This document shows positions 36,490 to 45,361 of a stretch of DNA of 64,000 nucleotides, in pieces. Origin of the DNA: JACMJL01 sp963791805 (lineage in GTDB: Bacteria; Bacillota; Clostridia; Clostridiales; Clostridiaceae); contig CAWBTU010000006.1 of assembly GCA_963791805.1 (NCBI GenBank), positions 1,116,001 to 1,180,000 of the forward strand, read 5' to 3'. Made by a program: the position numbers and the translations under genes. The number at the start of each line of letters is the position of its first letter. Within the stretch, counting starts at the first letter, position 1. The notes under the pieces were generated by a model. That model made no database searches and was not told the DNA's origin. It saw only the letters and a program-made list of their open reading frames with translations.

Positions 36490-38217
36490 ATGAAATACAA
36501 TGAAAGTTTCATAGAATCTACAATCCAAAACATGGTTAAGGGTTTTGCATATCATAAAATAATCACTGATGTTAGTGGAAAACCAATAGATTTTAATTAT
36601 CTTTATGTTAACCAGGCCTATGAAAATCTTACTGGCTTAAATAGAGAAGAAATAGTAGGGAAAACAATTAACGAGATTGTTAACTTTCAAGAGACTGAAG
36701 AGTTTGATTGGATAGATTTTTTTGGAAATGTAGCTTTAAGTGGTACTCCTGTGAGTATTGAACGCTATTTCAAATTATTAGGCAAATGGTGCGAAGTATC
36801 TGTTTTTTCTCCGGAAAAAGAGTTTTTTGTGACTATTTTTACTGATATTACAGTTATTAAAGAAAAAGAGATAGAATTAGTGAAGAAAAATAATGAGTTA
36901 ATTAAAAGTGAACAAAATATTATTAAATTAGCCTACTATGATTCTTTAACTAATTTACCTAATAGATTACTTTTTTCAGACAGATTAAGAAATGCCATGG
37001 CTGTATCTAAAAGAAAGGGTACTAAAGTTGTAATTGTTTATCTTGACATGGATAATTTTAAAACTGTAAATGATTGTTATGGACACTCAAGTGGTGATAA
37101 CCTGCTAATAAATGCAGCTAAGAGGATTCAGCTATGTATGCGAGAGTATGATACTGTGGCTAGGTTAAGTGGTGATGAATTTTCTGTGCTAATGCAAGAT
37201 GTAGATGATGTTGAGGGCATCGTAAATGTAATTGAAAGAATAAAAGAAGTTTTTCTTGAACCATTTCATGTAGGTAATAGTTCATTAAATATTACAGTAA
37301 GTATGGGTATTTCTGTATTTCCAGAGGATGGTGATTCAGTAGAGGATCTTCTAAGAAATGCTGATACAGCAATGTACAAAGCTAAAGAAATTGGGAAGAA
37401 TAGTTATCAGTTTTTTGATAATAAAATGAAAACCGATCTTTTGAGAAAGCTTAATATTGAGATTATGCTTAAGAATGCAATAGAGAAAGATGAATTTTGT
37501 TTGCTTTATCAACCTCAATTTGAAGCTCAATCAAAAAAACTTCGTGGCTTTGAAGCTTTAATTAGATGGGACAATCCTAAGCTAGGGTTTTTAAGTCCAG
37601 CTGAGTTTATTTCTGTTGCAGAAGAAACTGGAATGATTACAAGTATAGGCAAATGGGTTCTTAGAACTGCATGCAAGCTACTAAATGAAATAAACACCAA
37701 TTACAATTCAAGGATAGTTATAGCAGTTAATATTTCTCCAGTACAATTAAAGCAGAAAAATTTCTTTGAAAGTGTGGTAAAAATTGTAACTAGTTCAGGA
37801 ATTAATCCTTCTTGGCTAGAATTAGAATTTCCAGAAAGAATTTTTTTAGAAGATTTCGATTTTGCTATTAGTATTCTAAATAATTTAAAAGAATTTGGAG
37901 TAAGAGTAGCATTAGATGGCTTTGGTACAGGATATTCTTCTTTGAGCTATTTGAAAAAGCTACCAATTGATGTGTTAAAATTGGACAAGTCATTTGTAAG
38001 AGAAATAGATTCTCTAAATCCAAGTAATGATTTGACAGACTCTATAATTTCATTAGTACATAGATTAAATATTAAGACTTTTGCTGGTGGTGTGGAAAAT
38101 AAAGAGCAATTGGAATACTTAGTAAACGCAAAGTGTGATAATGTACAAGGGTTTTATTTAGGTAAGCCTATACCTGAAGAAGAAATTGACAATATTTTAA
38201 GAATGAGTGGTTTATAG
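36490..38217 (+). CDS. PAS-GGDEF-EAL protein with degenerate EAL
   Basis: 575 residues: PAS (about 10-125), GGDEF (about 145-305, motif SGDEF at 227-231) and EAL (about 325-570). The gene resembles the downstream half of the multi-PAS gene closely. The EAL still has GFEALIRW (E355), but the DDFGTG motif reads LDGFGTG (Asp to Gly at 477), AEGVE reads AGGVE (Glu to Gly at 533), and ExTE reads EFPE (Thr to Pro at 448). The lost Asp and Glu are metal- and catalysis-linked positions in EAL enzymes such as RocR, so phosphodiesterase activity is unlikely. The cyclase domain could be active. ATG 36490 is preceded by TTTGGAGG; an upstream ATG at 36457 lacks that site. No transmembrane helix is seen. 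Confidence 0.9.
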   Translation: MKYNESFIESTIQNMVKGFAYHKIITDVSGKPIDFNYLYVNQAYENLTGLNREEIVGKTINEIVNFQETEEFDWIDFFGNVALSGTPVSIERYFKLLGKWCEVSVFSPEKEFFVTIFTDITVIKEKEIELVKKNNELIKSEQNIIKLAYYDSLTNLPNRLLFSDRLRNAMAVSKRKGTKVVIVYLDMDNFKTVNDCYGHSSGDNLLINAAKRIQLCMREYDTVARLSGDEFSVLMQDVDDVEGIVNVIERIKEVFLEPFHVGNSSLNITVSMGISVFPEDGDSVEDLLRNADTAMYKAKEIGKNSYQFFDNKMKTDLLRKLNIEIMLKNAIEKDEFCLLYQPQFEAQSKKLRGFEALIRWDNPKLGFLSPAEFISVAEETGMITSIGKWVLRTACKLLNEINTNYNSRIVIAVNISPVQLKQKNFFESVVKIVTSSGINPSWLELEFPERIFLEDFDFAISILNNLKEFGVRVALDGFGTGYSSLSYLKKLPIDVLKLDKSFVREIDSLNPSNDLTDSIISLVHRLNIKTFAGGVENKEQLEYLVNAKCDNVQGFYLGKPIPEEEIDNILRMSGL

Positions 38218-38221
38218 TTAA

Positions 38222-38262
38222 GAGCACTAATTATTAATTAAATTTAATGGTTAGTGCTTTTT
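38222..38262 (+). terminator. Terminator after PAS-GGDEF-EAL gene
   Basis: AGCACTAA pairs with TTAGTGCT across a 20-nt loop, followed by TTTTT. Confidence 0.7.
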
Positions 38263-38390
38263 GCTATCCACTCAAAACTCGCTGGGCTCAAACATTTCGG
38301 GGGCTTAACGCAATTTTCAAATTTAAACGCTAAGTCTTTCTAGGTTCGCTCGGATAATCTCTAAACATAAAATATCATATTCTTACTTGG
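38262..38390 (+). repeat. MITE-like element, partial copy A
   Basis: Contains the loop signature CCACTCAAAACTCGCT and CTCAAACATTTCG (about 38269-38318), followed by a right arm ending AATATCATAT, as in the complete copy at 43862-44067. The left arm is missing. The adjoining 38391-38479 stretch shows nothing else. Confidence 0.6.
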
Positions 38391-38479
38391 AGATAATTTT
38401 TATATACATCAGGATATAGAAGATGTATTTTAAAAAGTAAACTTGTATTTTAAGAGCAATAAACATAAAATTAAGATAA

Positions 38480-38550
38480 GAAATCTAGGATAACCTTCAA
38501 CTCTAGAGCATAGCTAAAAAGAGAATGATCTCTTGCGTCAACTAAGATAA
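38480..38550 (+). repeat. Palindromic repeat family, degenerate copy
   Basis: Reads AACCTTCAACTCTAGAGC, a TAGCTAAAAAGAGA segment, then TGCGTC and AAGATAAATG. It matches the consensus loop and flanks of the 70-95 bp palindrome family, but the main stem is largely unpaired, so this is a decayed copy. Confidence 0.6.
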
Positions 38551-38663
38551 ATGGAAGGCAAGAAAAATGCTTAGAATTGAATATAGTCACAATAGTAAGA
38601 AACTACGAATCAACATATAAATAAAGGCAATAAAATCAATTTAAATTGAAAGGAGGAAAGACT

Positions 38664-39074
38664 ATGCAAATTAAAAATGATGAACAAAAATTATTTATTG
38701 ATTTTCTTAATTCTTACAATGAGTGCTTTTACAGTAAGGATATAAAAAAACTAAAAACATTTTATGATTCAAAAAATAACATATTAATTTATTTTGATAA
38801 TCATAAAAATAACGATACTTATGATTTGGAACAACATTTAAATTTACTTTTAGATTTGTTTAAAAATGGAAAAACAACAGAATCAGGAGATGTTGAGCCA
38901 TTAATAATAGAAAATCTAAATATTTTTCATAAAGAAAAAACTGCTTGTCTATGCTTTATCTCAAAATATGAAAGTTTTCCGGATCCTGTAGTAAGATGTA
39001 CATTATATTTGGAATGTTTGGTAGATGAATGGAAAATAGTACATGCCCATTATTCATTTCAACCAGATAAATAG
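38664..39074 (+). CDS. NTF2/SnoaL-like fold hypothetical protein
   Basis: 136 residues. The pattern of an N-terminal helix (QKLFIDFLNSYNECFYSKD) followed by short strands, and the ending CTLYLECLVDEWKIVHAHYS, is that of NTF2-like (SnoaL/DUF4440) proteins, where the last strands read W-K-I-V-H-x-H-x-S. Such proteins are small cone-shaped binders or enzymes with varied roles, so no reaction can be assigned. The start is ATG 38664 after AAAGGAGG; a TTG at 38646 is inside that site. It stands alone, just after the repeat-rich gap. Confidence 0.6.
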   Translation: MQIKNDEQKLFIDFLNSYNECFYSKDIKKLKTFYDSKNNILIYFDNHKNNDTYDLEQHLNLLLDLFKNGKTTESGDVEPLIIENLNIFHKEKTACLCFISKYESFPDPVVRCTLYLECLVDEWKIVHAHYSFQPDK

Positions 39075-39277
39075 AAACACAAAATGAATGTCGATTAGCC
39101 CATCTTCCATTGTGCGGCTGGCATGAAATATAATGTGACGCAATATTCATAAGTTGTGTCAAATGGGTAAGAATAATTTGACATAAGAAAGATGTAAAGC
39201 AAATAAACAAATAGAAATTTGTCAGTGAGATTATTTATAAACAATATATAATAAAAATGAGATATGGAGTGAGACAT

Positions 39278-39859
39278 ATGAAAATACTATTGTTATGTGC
39301 AAAAGCATTTGAAACACTGGAGTTTAGTGCATTTGTTGATGTTATGGGATGGGCGAAAGAAGACTATCAATGCAATATTTCAATTGATATGTGTGGATTT
39401 CAAAAAATTGTTACCAGTACTTTTGGTGTCTCTGTGATTATGGATGTTCTTATAGATGATATTAACGTTGAAGATTATGATGCATTAGCAATACCAGGTG
39501 GATTTAGGGAATTTGGATTTAATGAGGAAGCCCTTGACGTTAGAACACTAGACTTGATAAAAAAATTTGACTATTATGAAAAGCCTATTGCAAGTGTCTG
39601 CGTTGCCGCATTTGCAATAGCTGAGAGTGGAGTACTTAAAGGAAGAAATGCAACAACATATCATTTGGATGATGGGAAGACTCAAAGAGAACTTGCTCAA
39701 TATGGCATTAATATTATAAATCAACCAGTTGTGATTGATAAAAACATTATTACATCATATTGCCCTGAGACAGCTCCTGAGGTGGCATTCAAATTACTGG
39801 AGATGTTAACTAATACAGAAAAAATGCAACAAGTAAAACAAGCTATGGGTTATAATTGA
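39278..39859 (+). CDS. DJ-1/PfpI family protein
   Basis: 193 residues of the DJ-1/ThiJ/PfpI glutamine-amidotransferase-like fold. The nucleophile elbow is ASVCVAAFAIAESG, with the conserved Cys at about residue 108, and the ALAIPGGFREFGF segment lies before it. The family includes glyoxalase- or deglycase-like chaperones; no specific reaction can be given. ATG 39278 follows TATGGAG with eight-base spacing; an in-frame ATG at 39257 is less well placed. There is a second, frameshifted DJ-1 gene at 51166. Confidence 0.88.
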   Translation: MKILLLCAKAFETLEFSAFVDVMGWAKEDYQCNISIDMCGFQKIVTSTFGVSVIMDVLIDDINVEDYDALAIPGGFREFGFNEEALDVRTLDLIKKFDYYEKPIASVCVAAFAIAESGVLKGRNATTYHLDDGKTQRELAQYGINIINQPVVIDKNIITSYCPETAPEVAFKLLEMLTNTEKMQQVKQAMGYN

Positions 39860-40084
39860 AATGTTGAACGATTATAATGTGAAGCAAGACAAAAATTCCA
39901 ACTTGGTAGAGCTGATATAATATAATTTTAGATTCAATTCTGTCGTATCCTTCTTATATGTCGAATTATCAAGAAATCAATAATAAATTACGACTACATA
40001 AATTACAAATAGTCTATATATAAAACAAGGAAAATTAATCAGTGTACAGGCACCTACACTAGATATTAAAAGGAGACTAAATAA

Positions 40085-41095
40085 ATGGAATATAAACTAT
40101 TAGGAAAAAGCGAATTAAAGGTATCTAAAATAGGATTTGGTGGAATACCAATTCAGAGGGTAAATATAGAGGAAACTAAAGAAATTTTAATAAGAGCTGA
40201 AGAAAAGTGCATTAATTTTATTGATACTGCAAGAGCGTATACAGTTTCTGAAGAATTTATTGGGAATGCATTAGTAGGAAGACGAGAAAAGTGGATTTTA
40301 GCTACTAAAAGCATGGCAAGGGATAAAGTTGCTATGGCCAAAGATATAGAGACAAGTTTGAGGAACTTAAAAACTGAGTTTATTGACTTGTATCAATTAC
40401 ATAATGTAAAAACAACGGAAGAGTTAGAGAAAGTATTAAGCAATGAGGGCGCTTATTCAGCATTATTGCAAGCTAAAGAGGAAGGGAAAATAGGTCATAT
40501 CGGTATTACTTCACATAGTTTAGATTTACTGAAAATAGCTATTGAAACTGGAAAATTCGAAACTATTATGTATCCATACAATATTGTTGAGAATCAAGCA
40601 GAGGAAGTATTTCAAAGGGCTAAGGAGTTAAATATTGGTGTCATTGCAATGAAGCCCATGGCTGGTGGTGCAATACAAGACGGAAAACTAGCAATAAAAT
40701 ATATACTGCAAAATGAAAATGTTACAATTGCAATACCTGGAATGGCTTCAGTTAAAGAAGTGGAAGATAATACATCCGTTATAGATGAAATGTCACCACT
40801 AACCATTGAAGAGAAAAAACAAATAGAAAAAATTATAAAGGAACTAGGTCAACAGTTTTGTAGAAGATGTGGTTACTGTGCCCCATGTCCCAATAAAATA
40901 GATATTCCAAGCACATTTTTATTTTCTGGTTATAAAGAAAGATATGGATTATCAAAGTGGGCAGAAGAAAGATATTTTGCACTAACGTCAAGAGCAAAAG
41001 ATTGCATTGAATGTGGTGAATGTGAAAAAAAATGTCCATATGACTTACCGATTAGAAGCATGTTAAAAAATGTAAGAAAAACATTTAATGAGTAA
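40085..41095 (+). CDS. Aldo/keto reductase with C-terminal 4Fe-4S domain
   Basis: 336 residues. The AKR TIM barrel (about 1-250) has the D-Y-K-H tetrad region FIDTARAYT, LATKSM, and YQLHNV. The C-terminal part has CRRCGYCAPC (about 258-267) and CIECGECEKKCPYDLPI (about 305-321), a clostridial-type ferredoxin-like arrangement able to bind [4Fe-4S] clusters. This family (predicted Fe-S aldo/keto reductases) is common in anaerobes, where the clusters probably feed electrons to the barrel. The substrate is unknown. AAAAGGAGACT precedes the ATG. Confidence 0.9.
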   Translation: MEYKLLGKSELKVSKIGFGGIPIQRVNIEETKEILIRAEEKCINFIDTARAYTVSEEFIGNALVGRREKWILATKSMARDKVAMAKDIETSLRNLKTEFIDLYQLHNVKTTEELEKVLSNEGAYSALLQAKEEGKIGHIGITSHSLDLLKIAIETGKFETIMYPYNIVENQAEEVFQRAKELNIGVIAMKPMAGGAIQDGKLAIKYILQNENVTIAIPGMASVKEVEDNTSVIDEMSPLTIEEKKQIEKIIKELGQQFCRRCGYCAPCPNKIDIPSTFLFSGYKERYGLSKWAEERYFALTSRAKDCIECGECEKKCPYDLPIRSMLKNVRKTFNE

Positions 41096-41160
41096 AACCA
41101 TTTTTTTATTTCGTTCATGACCCCGAGCCGTCAAAATTGACAAAAAAATAATAGAAAATT

Positions 41161-41229
41161 CTTGCATAAGAAAACCCGGGACACCCCTCAACTACGAAGC
41201 ATAGCTTAAGATAGAGGGGTGTCACGCAT
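41161..41229 (+). repeat. Palindromic repeat copy
   Basis: GGGACACCCCTC (41178-41189) pairs with GAGGGGTGTCAC (41214-41225), one mismatch. It is flanked by the family motifs GCATAAGAAAACCC and CGCAT. It sits between the aldo/keto reductase gene and gnd. Confidence 0.85.
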
Positions 41230-41261
41230 TTTAATTATATATAAGAAAGAAGGAATACTAT

Positions 41262-42158
41262 ATGAAAATTCGTTTAATTGGTCTAGGTAAAATGGGATAC
41301 AATTTATGCTTGAACATGAAGGACCATTCTCATGAAGTATTAGCTTACGATTTATCTCTTGAAAATATGAAAAGAGTTGAAAAAGAAGGTGTAGCTTGTT
41401 TTAGTGGTCTAGAAGAGCTTATCCAAGGACCAGATAAACGTAAAGTTATATGGATAATGGTACCTTCCGGAAATTCAGTGGACGAAATAATTGAAAAATT
41501 AGTACCTGTTCTTAGTAAAGAAGACATTATTATAGATGGAGGAAATTCACATTATAAAGACACTTTAAGAAGGGCTAAGCTTATTGAAGCTGCAGGAATT
41601 GAATTTGTAGATGTAGGTACTAGTGGTGGAATAGAAGGAGCAAGAAATGGAGTTTGCTCTATGATTGGTGCAAAAGAAAATGTATTTAGCTATATTGAGC
41701 CCTTATTTAAAGACATAAGTGTAAATAAAGGCTATTTTCATACAGGAAAAGTAGGTTCAGCTCACTATGCGAAAATGGTTCATAATGGCATTGAATATGG
41801 GATGATGCAAGCAATAGGTGAGGGGTTTGAAGTGCTTGAGAAGGGTCCCTTTGAATATGATTTGGAAAAACTTGCAGGTGTATGGAATAATGGTTCTGTT
41901 ATCAGAAGCTGGTTGATGGAGCTAACGGAAAATCTATTAAAAAAAGATCCATCACTTGCTGATATTAGAGGAATAATTGATTCATCTGGAGAAGGGCTAT
42001 GGACTTTACAAGAAGCAATAGAATTAGGAATTCCCGTTCCTGTTATTGCAGAATCCTTAATGACAAGATTTCGTTCAAAGCAAGATGACTCTTTTTCAGG
42101 TAAAATTGTGGCCGGATTAAGAAATGAATTTGGTGGGCATAGTACTGTAAAAAGATAA
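41262..42158 (+). CDS. gnd: 6-phosphogluconate dehydrogenase, short decarboxylating type
   Basis: 298 residues, the short bacterial YqeC/Gnd type (about 300 residues) rather than the 470-residue type. It oxidises and decarboxylates 6-phosphogluconate to ribulose-5-phosphate. The Rossmann motif GLGKMGYN (7-14), DGGNSHYKDT (about 90-99), the substrate-binding DVGTSGGIEGARNG, and the catalytic Lys and Asn in HYAKMVHNGIEYGMMQA are intact. It is 17 bp upstream of zwf, so the two oxidative pentose-phosphate enzymes form one operon. The lactonase is not in the window. GAAAGAAGG precedes the ATG. Confidence 0.93.
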   Translation: MKIRLIGLGKMGYNLCLNMKDHSHEVLAYDLSLENMKRVEKEGVACFSGLEELIQGPDKRKVIWIMVPSGNSVDEIIEKLVPVLSKEDIIIDGGNSHYKDTLRRAKLIEAAGIEFVDVGTSGGIEGARNGVCSMIGAKENVFSYIEPLFKDISVNKGYFHTGKVGSAHYAKMVHNGIEYGMMQAIGEGFEVLEKGPFEYDLEKLAGVWNNGSVIRSWLMELTENLLKKDPSLADIRGIIDSSGEGLWTLQEAIELGIPVPVIAESLMTRFRSKQDDSFSGKIVAGLRNEFGGHSTVKR

Positions 42159-42175
42159 ATAAAGGGAGTGTTTTA

Positions 42176-43681
42176 ATGTCAGAAAATCTGATTATAGAGG
42201 AAAAACTATCTTGTCTTTTCGTTATATTCGGTGGAACAGGTGATTTGACTAAGAGAAAAATAATACCTGCCTTATTTAGTTTAATGCAAGAGGAAAAGCT
42301 CCTTGATAATTTTACAATTGTATCTATAGGAAGAAGAGAGAAGACAGATGATGAATATAGAAATGAAATGTATGATTCTTGTGTAAAATTTTCAAGGCTT
42401 AAAGTAACACAAGAAAAATGGGATGAATTTAGTAAAAGGCTGTTCTATAAAAACTTTGATTTTACTTCAAAATGTGATGGATATAAAGATTTGGATACAT
42501 TTATAGAAAATTTAGAAAGCAGAAATTCTACTGGTGGAAAGAGACTTTTTTATTTAGCAGTAGCGCCTGAATTCTTTGAAGGAATAATAAGAAATCTAAA
42601 AACAAATGGATTGCTTGACAAAAAATTTGGTTGGCAAAGGATAATGATAGAAAAGCCTTTTGGATCAAGCCTAGAAACAGCTAGAATTCTTAACCACAAT
42701 ATATCAAAGCTAATAGAAGAGAAGGACATTTTTAGAATTGATCATTATCTTGGTAAAGAGATGATACAAAATATTTTAGCTATTAGATTTGGGAATTCTC
42801 TTTTTGAGCCTTTATTGAACGGAAACTATATTGATAATATTCAGATTATTTCCACAGAAATGTTAGGAGTTGAAAATAGGGGTGGCTACTATGAAAATGC
42901 TGGTATTCTAAAAGATATGCTTCAAAATCATTTACTTCAAATGCTCACTATTATAGCAATGGAGCCACCAGTAAATCTTCAGCCAGAATCAATTAGAGAT
43001 GAAAAAGTCAAAGTTTTAAAGGCATTAAGACCATTTACCATTGAAACAATAACAGATAATGTTGTTTATGGTCAATATGGAACAGGAAAAATTGAGGGTG
43101 AAGAGGTAATTGGATATAGGCAAGAAGAAAAAGTAGCTACTAATTCAAACACATTTACATTCATTGCCGTAAAGGCATATATAGATAATTTTAGATGGGG
43201 TGGTGTTCCAATATATTTTAGAGCAGGAAAAAGATTAGATAGCAAAACAACTGAAATTGTTATACAGTTTAAAAAACTTCCAGGAATAAACTATTATAAA
43301 GATTTTCAAAAAGTTGGCTCTAATCTCTTAGTTTTAAAAATACAGCCAGATGAAGGCTTTTTCTTTCAAATAAATGCAAAGAAACCAGGTAGTGATTTTA
43401 TTATGGAAACTGTAAAATTAAATTATTGTCAGAGTTGCAAATATCTAAAGGACTCTCCAGAAGCCTATGAAAGACTTATTATTGAAGCAATTAGAAACAA
43501 TTCATCTCTTTTTACAAGATGGGATGAACTTGAGTATTCTTGGCAGTTTATTGAAAGTATTGAAAAAGCATTGAAACAGAGTAGTACACAATTGCCAAAT
43601 TATTCGGCAGGTACATATGGACCAGAGGAAGCTATCAACTTAATAGAGAAAGACGGTAGAAAATGGTGGGATATACCTTGA
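42176..43681 (+). CDS. zwf: Glucose-6-phosphate 1-dehydrogenase
   Basis: 501 residues, normal for the family. The NADP-binding FGGTGDLTKRKI (about 18-29) and the signature RIDHYLGKEMIQ (about 188-199), with the catalytic His and Lys, are intact. It oxidises glucose-6-phosphate to 6-phosphogluconolactone. It pairs with gnd just upstream in one operon. AAAGGGAG precedes the ATG. The gene is followed by an 860-bp repeat-rich gap, and no clear terminator is seen right after it. Confidence 0.96.
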   Translation: MSENLIIEEKLSCLFVIFGGTGDLTKRKIIPALFSLMQEEKLLDNFTIVSIGRREKTDDEYRNEMYDSCVKFSRLKVTQEKWDEFSKRLFYKNFDFTSKCDGYKDLDTFIENLESRNSTGGKRLFYLAVAPEFFEGIIRNLKTNGLLDKKFGWQRIMIEKPFGSSLETARILNHNISKLIEEKDIFRIDHYLGKEMIQNILAIRFGNSLFEPLLNGNYIDNIQIISTEMLGVENRGGYYENAGILKDMLQNHLLQMLTIIAMEPPVNLQPESIRDEKVKVLKALRPFTIETITDNVVYGQYGTGKIEGEEVIGYRQEEKVATNSNTFTFIAVKAYIDNFRWGGVPIYFRAGKRLDSKTTEIVIQFKKLPGINYYKDFQKVGSNLLVLKIQPDEGFFFQINAKKPGSDFIMETVKLNYCQSCKYLKDSPEAYERLIIEAIRNNSSLFTRWDELEYSWQFIESIEKALKQSSTQLPNYSAGTYGPEEAINLIEKDGRKWWDIP

Positions 43682-43704
43682 AATGAATATATGATTAATT
43701 AGTG

Positions 43705-43840
43705 TACGTAAACAACATGATATTTGCTGCTAAGAGATTGTTCGCTGCGCATAGAAAGACTAAGCTGATTTATTTTCAAATTGCTACCCACTCAAAACTC
43801 GCTATGCTCAAGCATTTCGTGCGCCTAATGGGATTTTATA
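43705..43840 (+). repeat. MITE-like element, partial copy B
   Basis: Begins TACGTAAACAACATGATATT and runs through the left arm and the loop signature CCACTCAAAACTCGCT, then loses similarity after CATTTCGTGC. It is directly followed by the complete copy, so the two are in tandem. Confidence 0.8.
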
Positions 43841-43861
43841 ATTAATATATGATGATAGAGG

Positions 43862-44067
43862 TACGTAACAATATAATATTTCCTGCTAAGAGATTGTTCG
43901 CTGTGCATAGAAAGACTAAGCTGATTTATTTTCAAATTGCTACCCACTCAAAACTCGCTAACGCTCAAACATTTCGTGGGCTTAACGCAATTTAAAAATA
44001 AATCAGCCAAGTCTTACTAATGCTCGCTCAGACAACCTCTACGCAGGAAATATCATATTGTTACGTA
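43862..44067 (+). repeat. MITE-like inverted-repeat element, complete copy
   Basis: About 206 bp. Two arms of roughly 80 bp are near-perfect reverse complements, running from TACGTAACAATATAATATTT (43862) to AAATATCATATTGTTACGTA (ending 44067). The loop contains CCCACTCAAAACTCGCT and GTGGG. The element carries no gene and looks like a non-autonomous insertion element. I cannot name a parent transposase. Confidence 0.8.
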
Positions 44068-44097
44068 TCGTTAATAAATATGATATTAACAAAAATC

Positions 44098-44166
44098 TTG
44101 CACAAGACAACCCGGGACATCCTTCAACCCCAGAGCTCGTCTAAAGAGGGAAGGGTGTCCTGCTCC
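44098..44166 (+). repeat. Palindromic repeat copy, tandem unit 1
   Basis: GGGACATCCTTC (44114-44125) pairs with GAAGGGTGTCC (44150-44160). It is the first of three tandem units spaced about 156 bp apart. Confidence 0.88.
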
Positions 44167-44252
44167 ATACAAGACAAAGATGAACAAACTAGAATAACTT
44201 GCTATTCCAATATATTTAACTACGATTTTAACCAAAAGTAACAAACAACGAA

Positions 44253-44322
44253 CTTGCACAAGATAACCCGGGACACCCTTCAACTCCAGGGGCTATCTTA
44301 AGAGAGAAGGGTGTCCTGCACC
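44253..44322 (+). repeat. Palindromic repeat copy, tandem unit 2
   Basis: GGGACACCCTTC (44270-44281) pairs with GAAGGGTGTCC (44306-44316). Its downstream spacer repeats that of unit 1 (AAGATGAACAAACTAGAATA). Confidence 0.88.
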
Positions 44323-44409
44323 AACCAAGACAAAGATGAACAAACTAGAATAACTTGCAATTCCAATATATTTAAGTACGATTTTAAACCAAAAGTAACA
44401 AACAACAAA

Positions 44410-44480
44410 CTCGCACAAGACAACCTGGGACATCCTTCAACTCCATAGGCTATCTTAAGAGAGAAGGGTGTCCCGCTCTA
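44410..44480 (+). repeat. Palindromic repeat copy, tandem unit 3
   Basis: GGGACATCCTTC (44427-44438) pairs with GAAGGGTGTCCC (44463-44474). Its downstream spacer is diverged, and the cyclase-family gene begins 64 bp later. Confidence 0.88.
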
Positions 44481-44543
44481 TAAAAGATAAAAATGACCAG
44501 AATAGAATAGCTTGATATTTCAACATATTAAAGGAGGCTAAAA

Positions 44544-45173
44544 ATGATTTTCTACGATATTTCCATGACTATAGAAAAAGATATGGCAGTTTATAAGAAT
44601 CAAGAAGAAAAGAAACCAATTCTTGCTTTTCAGAAAAAGATGCCCAAAGACAGTATAAATGAATCAAGCATTTTTATGAATTTACATACTGGAACTCATA
44701 TTGATGCGCCTTATCATGTTGATGAAGGTGGAGCAACTATAGAAAGTATAGACTTAGCTAAATTGATTAGAAAATGTAGAGTTCTAGACTTAACTGAGGT
44801 TTCAAGTGAAATAACTAAAGAGGATTTAGTTAATAAAAAAATTCAGACTGGCGAATTTATCCTATTGAAAACAAAAAATTCTTTTACAGAAGAATTTAAA
44901 TCCGACTATGTTTATGTAGAAAGAAGTGCTGCTGAATATATGGCTCTGAAAGACATTGCTGGTGTAGGAATAGATTCCCTTGGAATAGAAAGAAATCAAC
45001 CTAATCATGATTCACATAAAGTTTTATTTAACAAAGGTATAATCATTATGGAAGGTCTTAGATTAAAGGAAGTAGAAGAAGGCGAATATTTATTGTGTTC
45101 ACTTCCACTAAAAATTAAAGGCGTAGATGGTTCACCAACAAGAGCTATATTGGTTAAAGACTTTAATTTATAA
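44544..45173 (+). CDS. Cyclase-family metal hydrolase (KynB-like)
   Basis: 209 residues. The metal-binding motif HTGTHIDAPYHV (about 49-60) defines the cyclase/kynurenine formamidase-like family (Mn or Zn amide/ester hydrolases). Further hallmarks are the VGIDSLGIE segment and HDSHKVLFNKGIIIMEGL. Other kynurenine pathway genes are absent, so kynurenine formamidase activity itself is doubtful. AAAGGAGG lies upstream, only 64 bp after the third tandem palindrome. Confidence 0.85.
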   Translation: MIFYDISMTIEKDMAVYKNQEEKKPILAFQKKMPKDSINESSIFMNLHTGTHIDAPYHVDEGGATIESIDLAKLIRKCRVLDLTEVSSEITKEDLVNKKIQTGEFILLKTKNSFTEEFKSDYVYVERSAAEYMALKDIAGVGIDSLGIERNQPNHDSHKVLFNKGIIIMEGLRLKEVEEGEYLLCSLPLKIKGVDGSPTRAILVKDFNL

Positions 45174-45180
45174 AAAGTTA

Positions 45181-45250
45181 GCTTAAGAAAATCAGGGACA
45201 CCCCTCAACTCCAGAGCTAAGCTTGGAAGAGAGAGGTGTTCTGCTTTTTA
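45181..45250 (+). repeat. Palindromic repeat copy
   Basis: GGGACACCCCTC (45195-45206) pairs with GAGAGGTGTTC (45231-45241), with one mismatch and one G-U pair. It lies right after the cyclase-family gene stop. The T run after CTGC (CTGCTTTTTA) could let this copy act as a terminator. Confidence 0.8.
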
Positions 45251-45361
45251 GATAGTAAACAGTAAGCCATACTTAAAACAATGATAACTAAAGATGAACC
45301 CTTTTTACCCAATTAGCATAAACCAATATTATAATGCTATTTAGGTAAAGGAGGAATTATT

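Noticed and set aside
44020..44241. 73-codon open frame in the repeat region
   Set aside because: It runs through the inverted-repeat element and a palindromic repeat, has no ribosome site, and has no protein-like composition.
44098..44480. Regularly spaced repeats that might be a CRISPR array
   Set aside because: The unit is about 156 bp, the repeats are long palindromes, the spacers are nearly identical to each other, and no cas genes are in the window.
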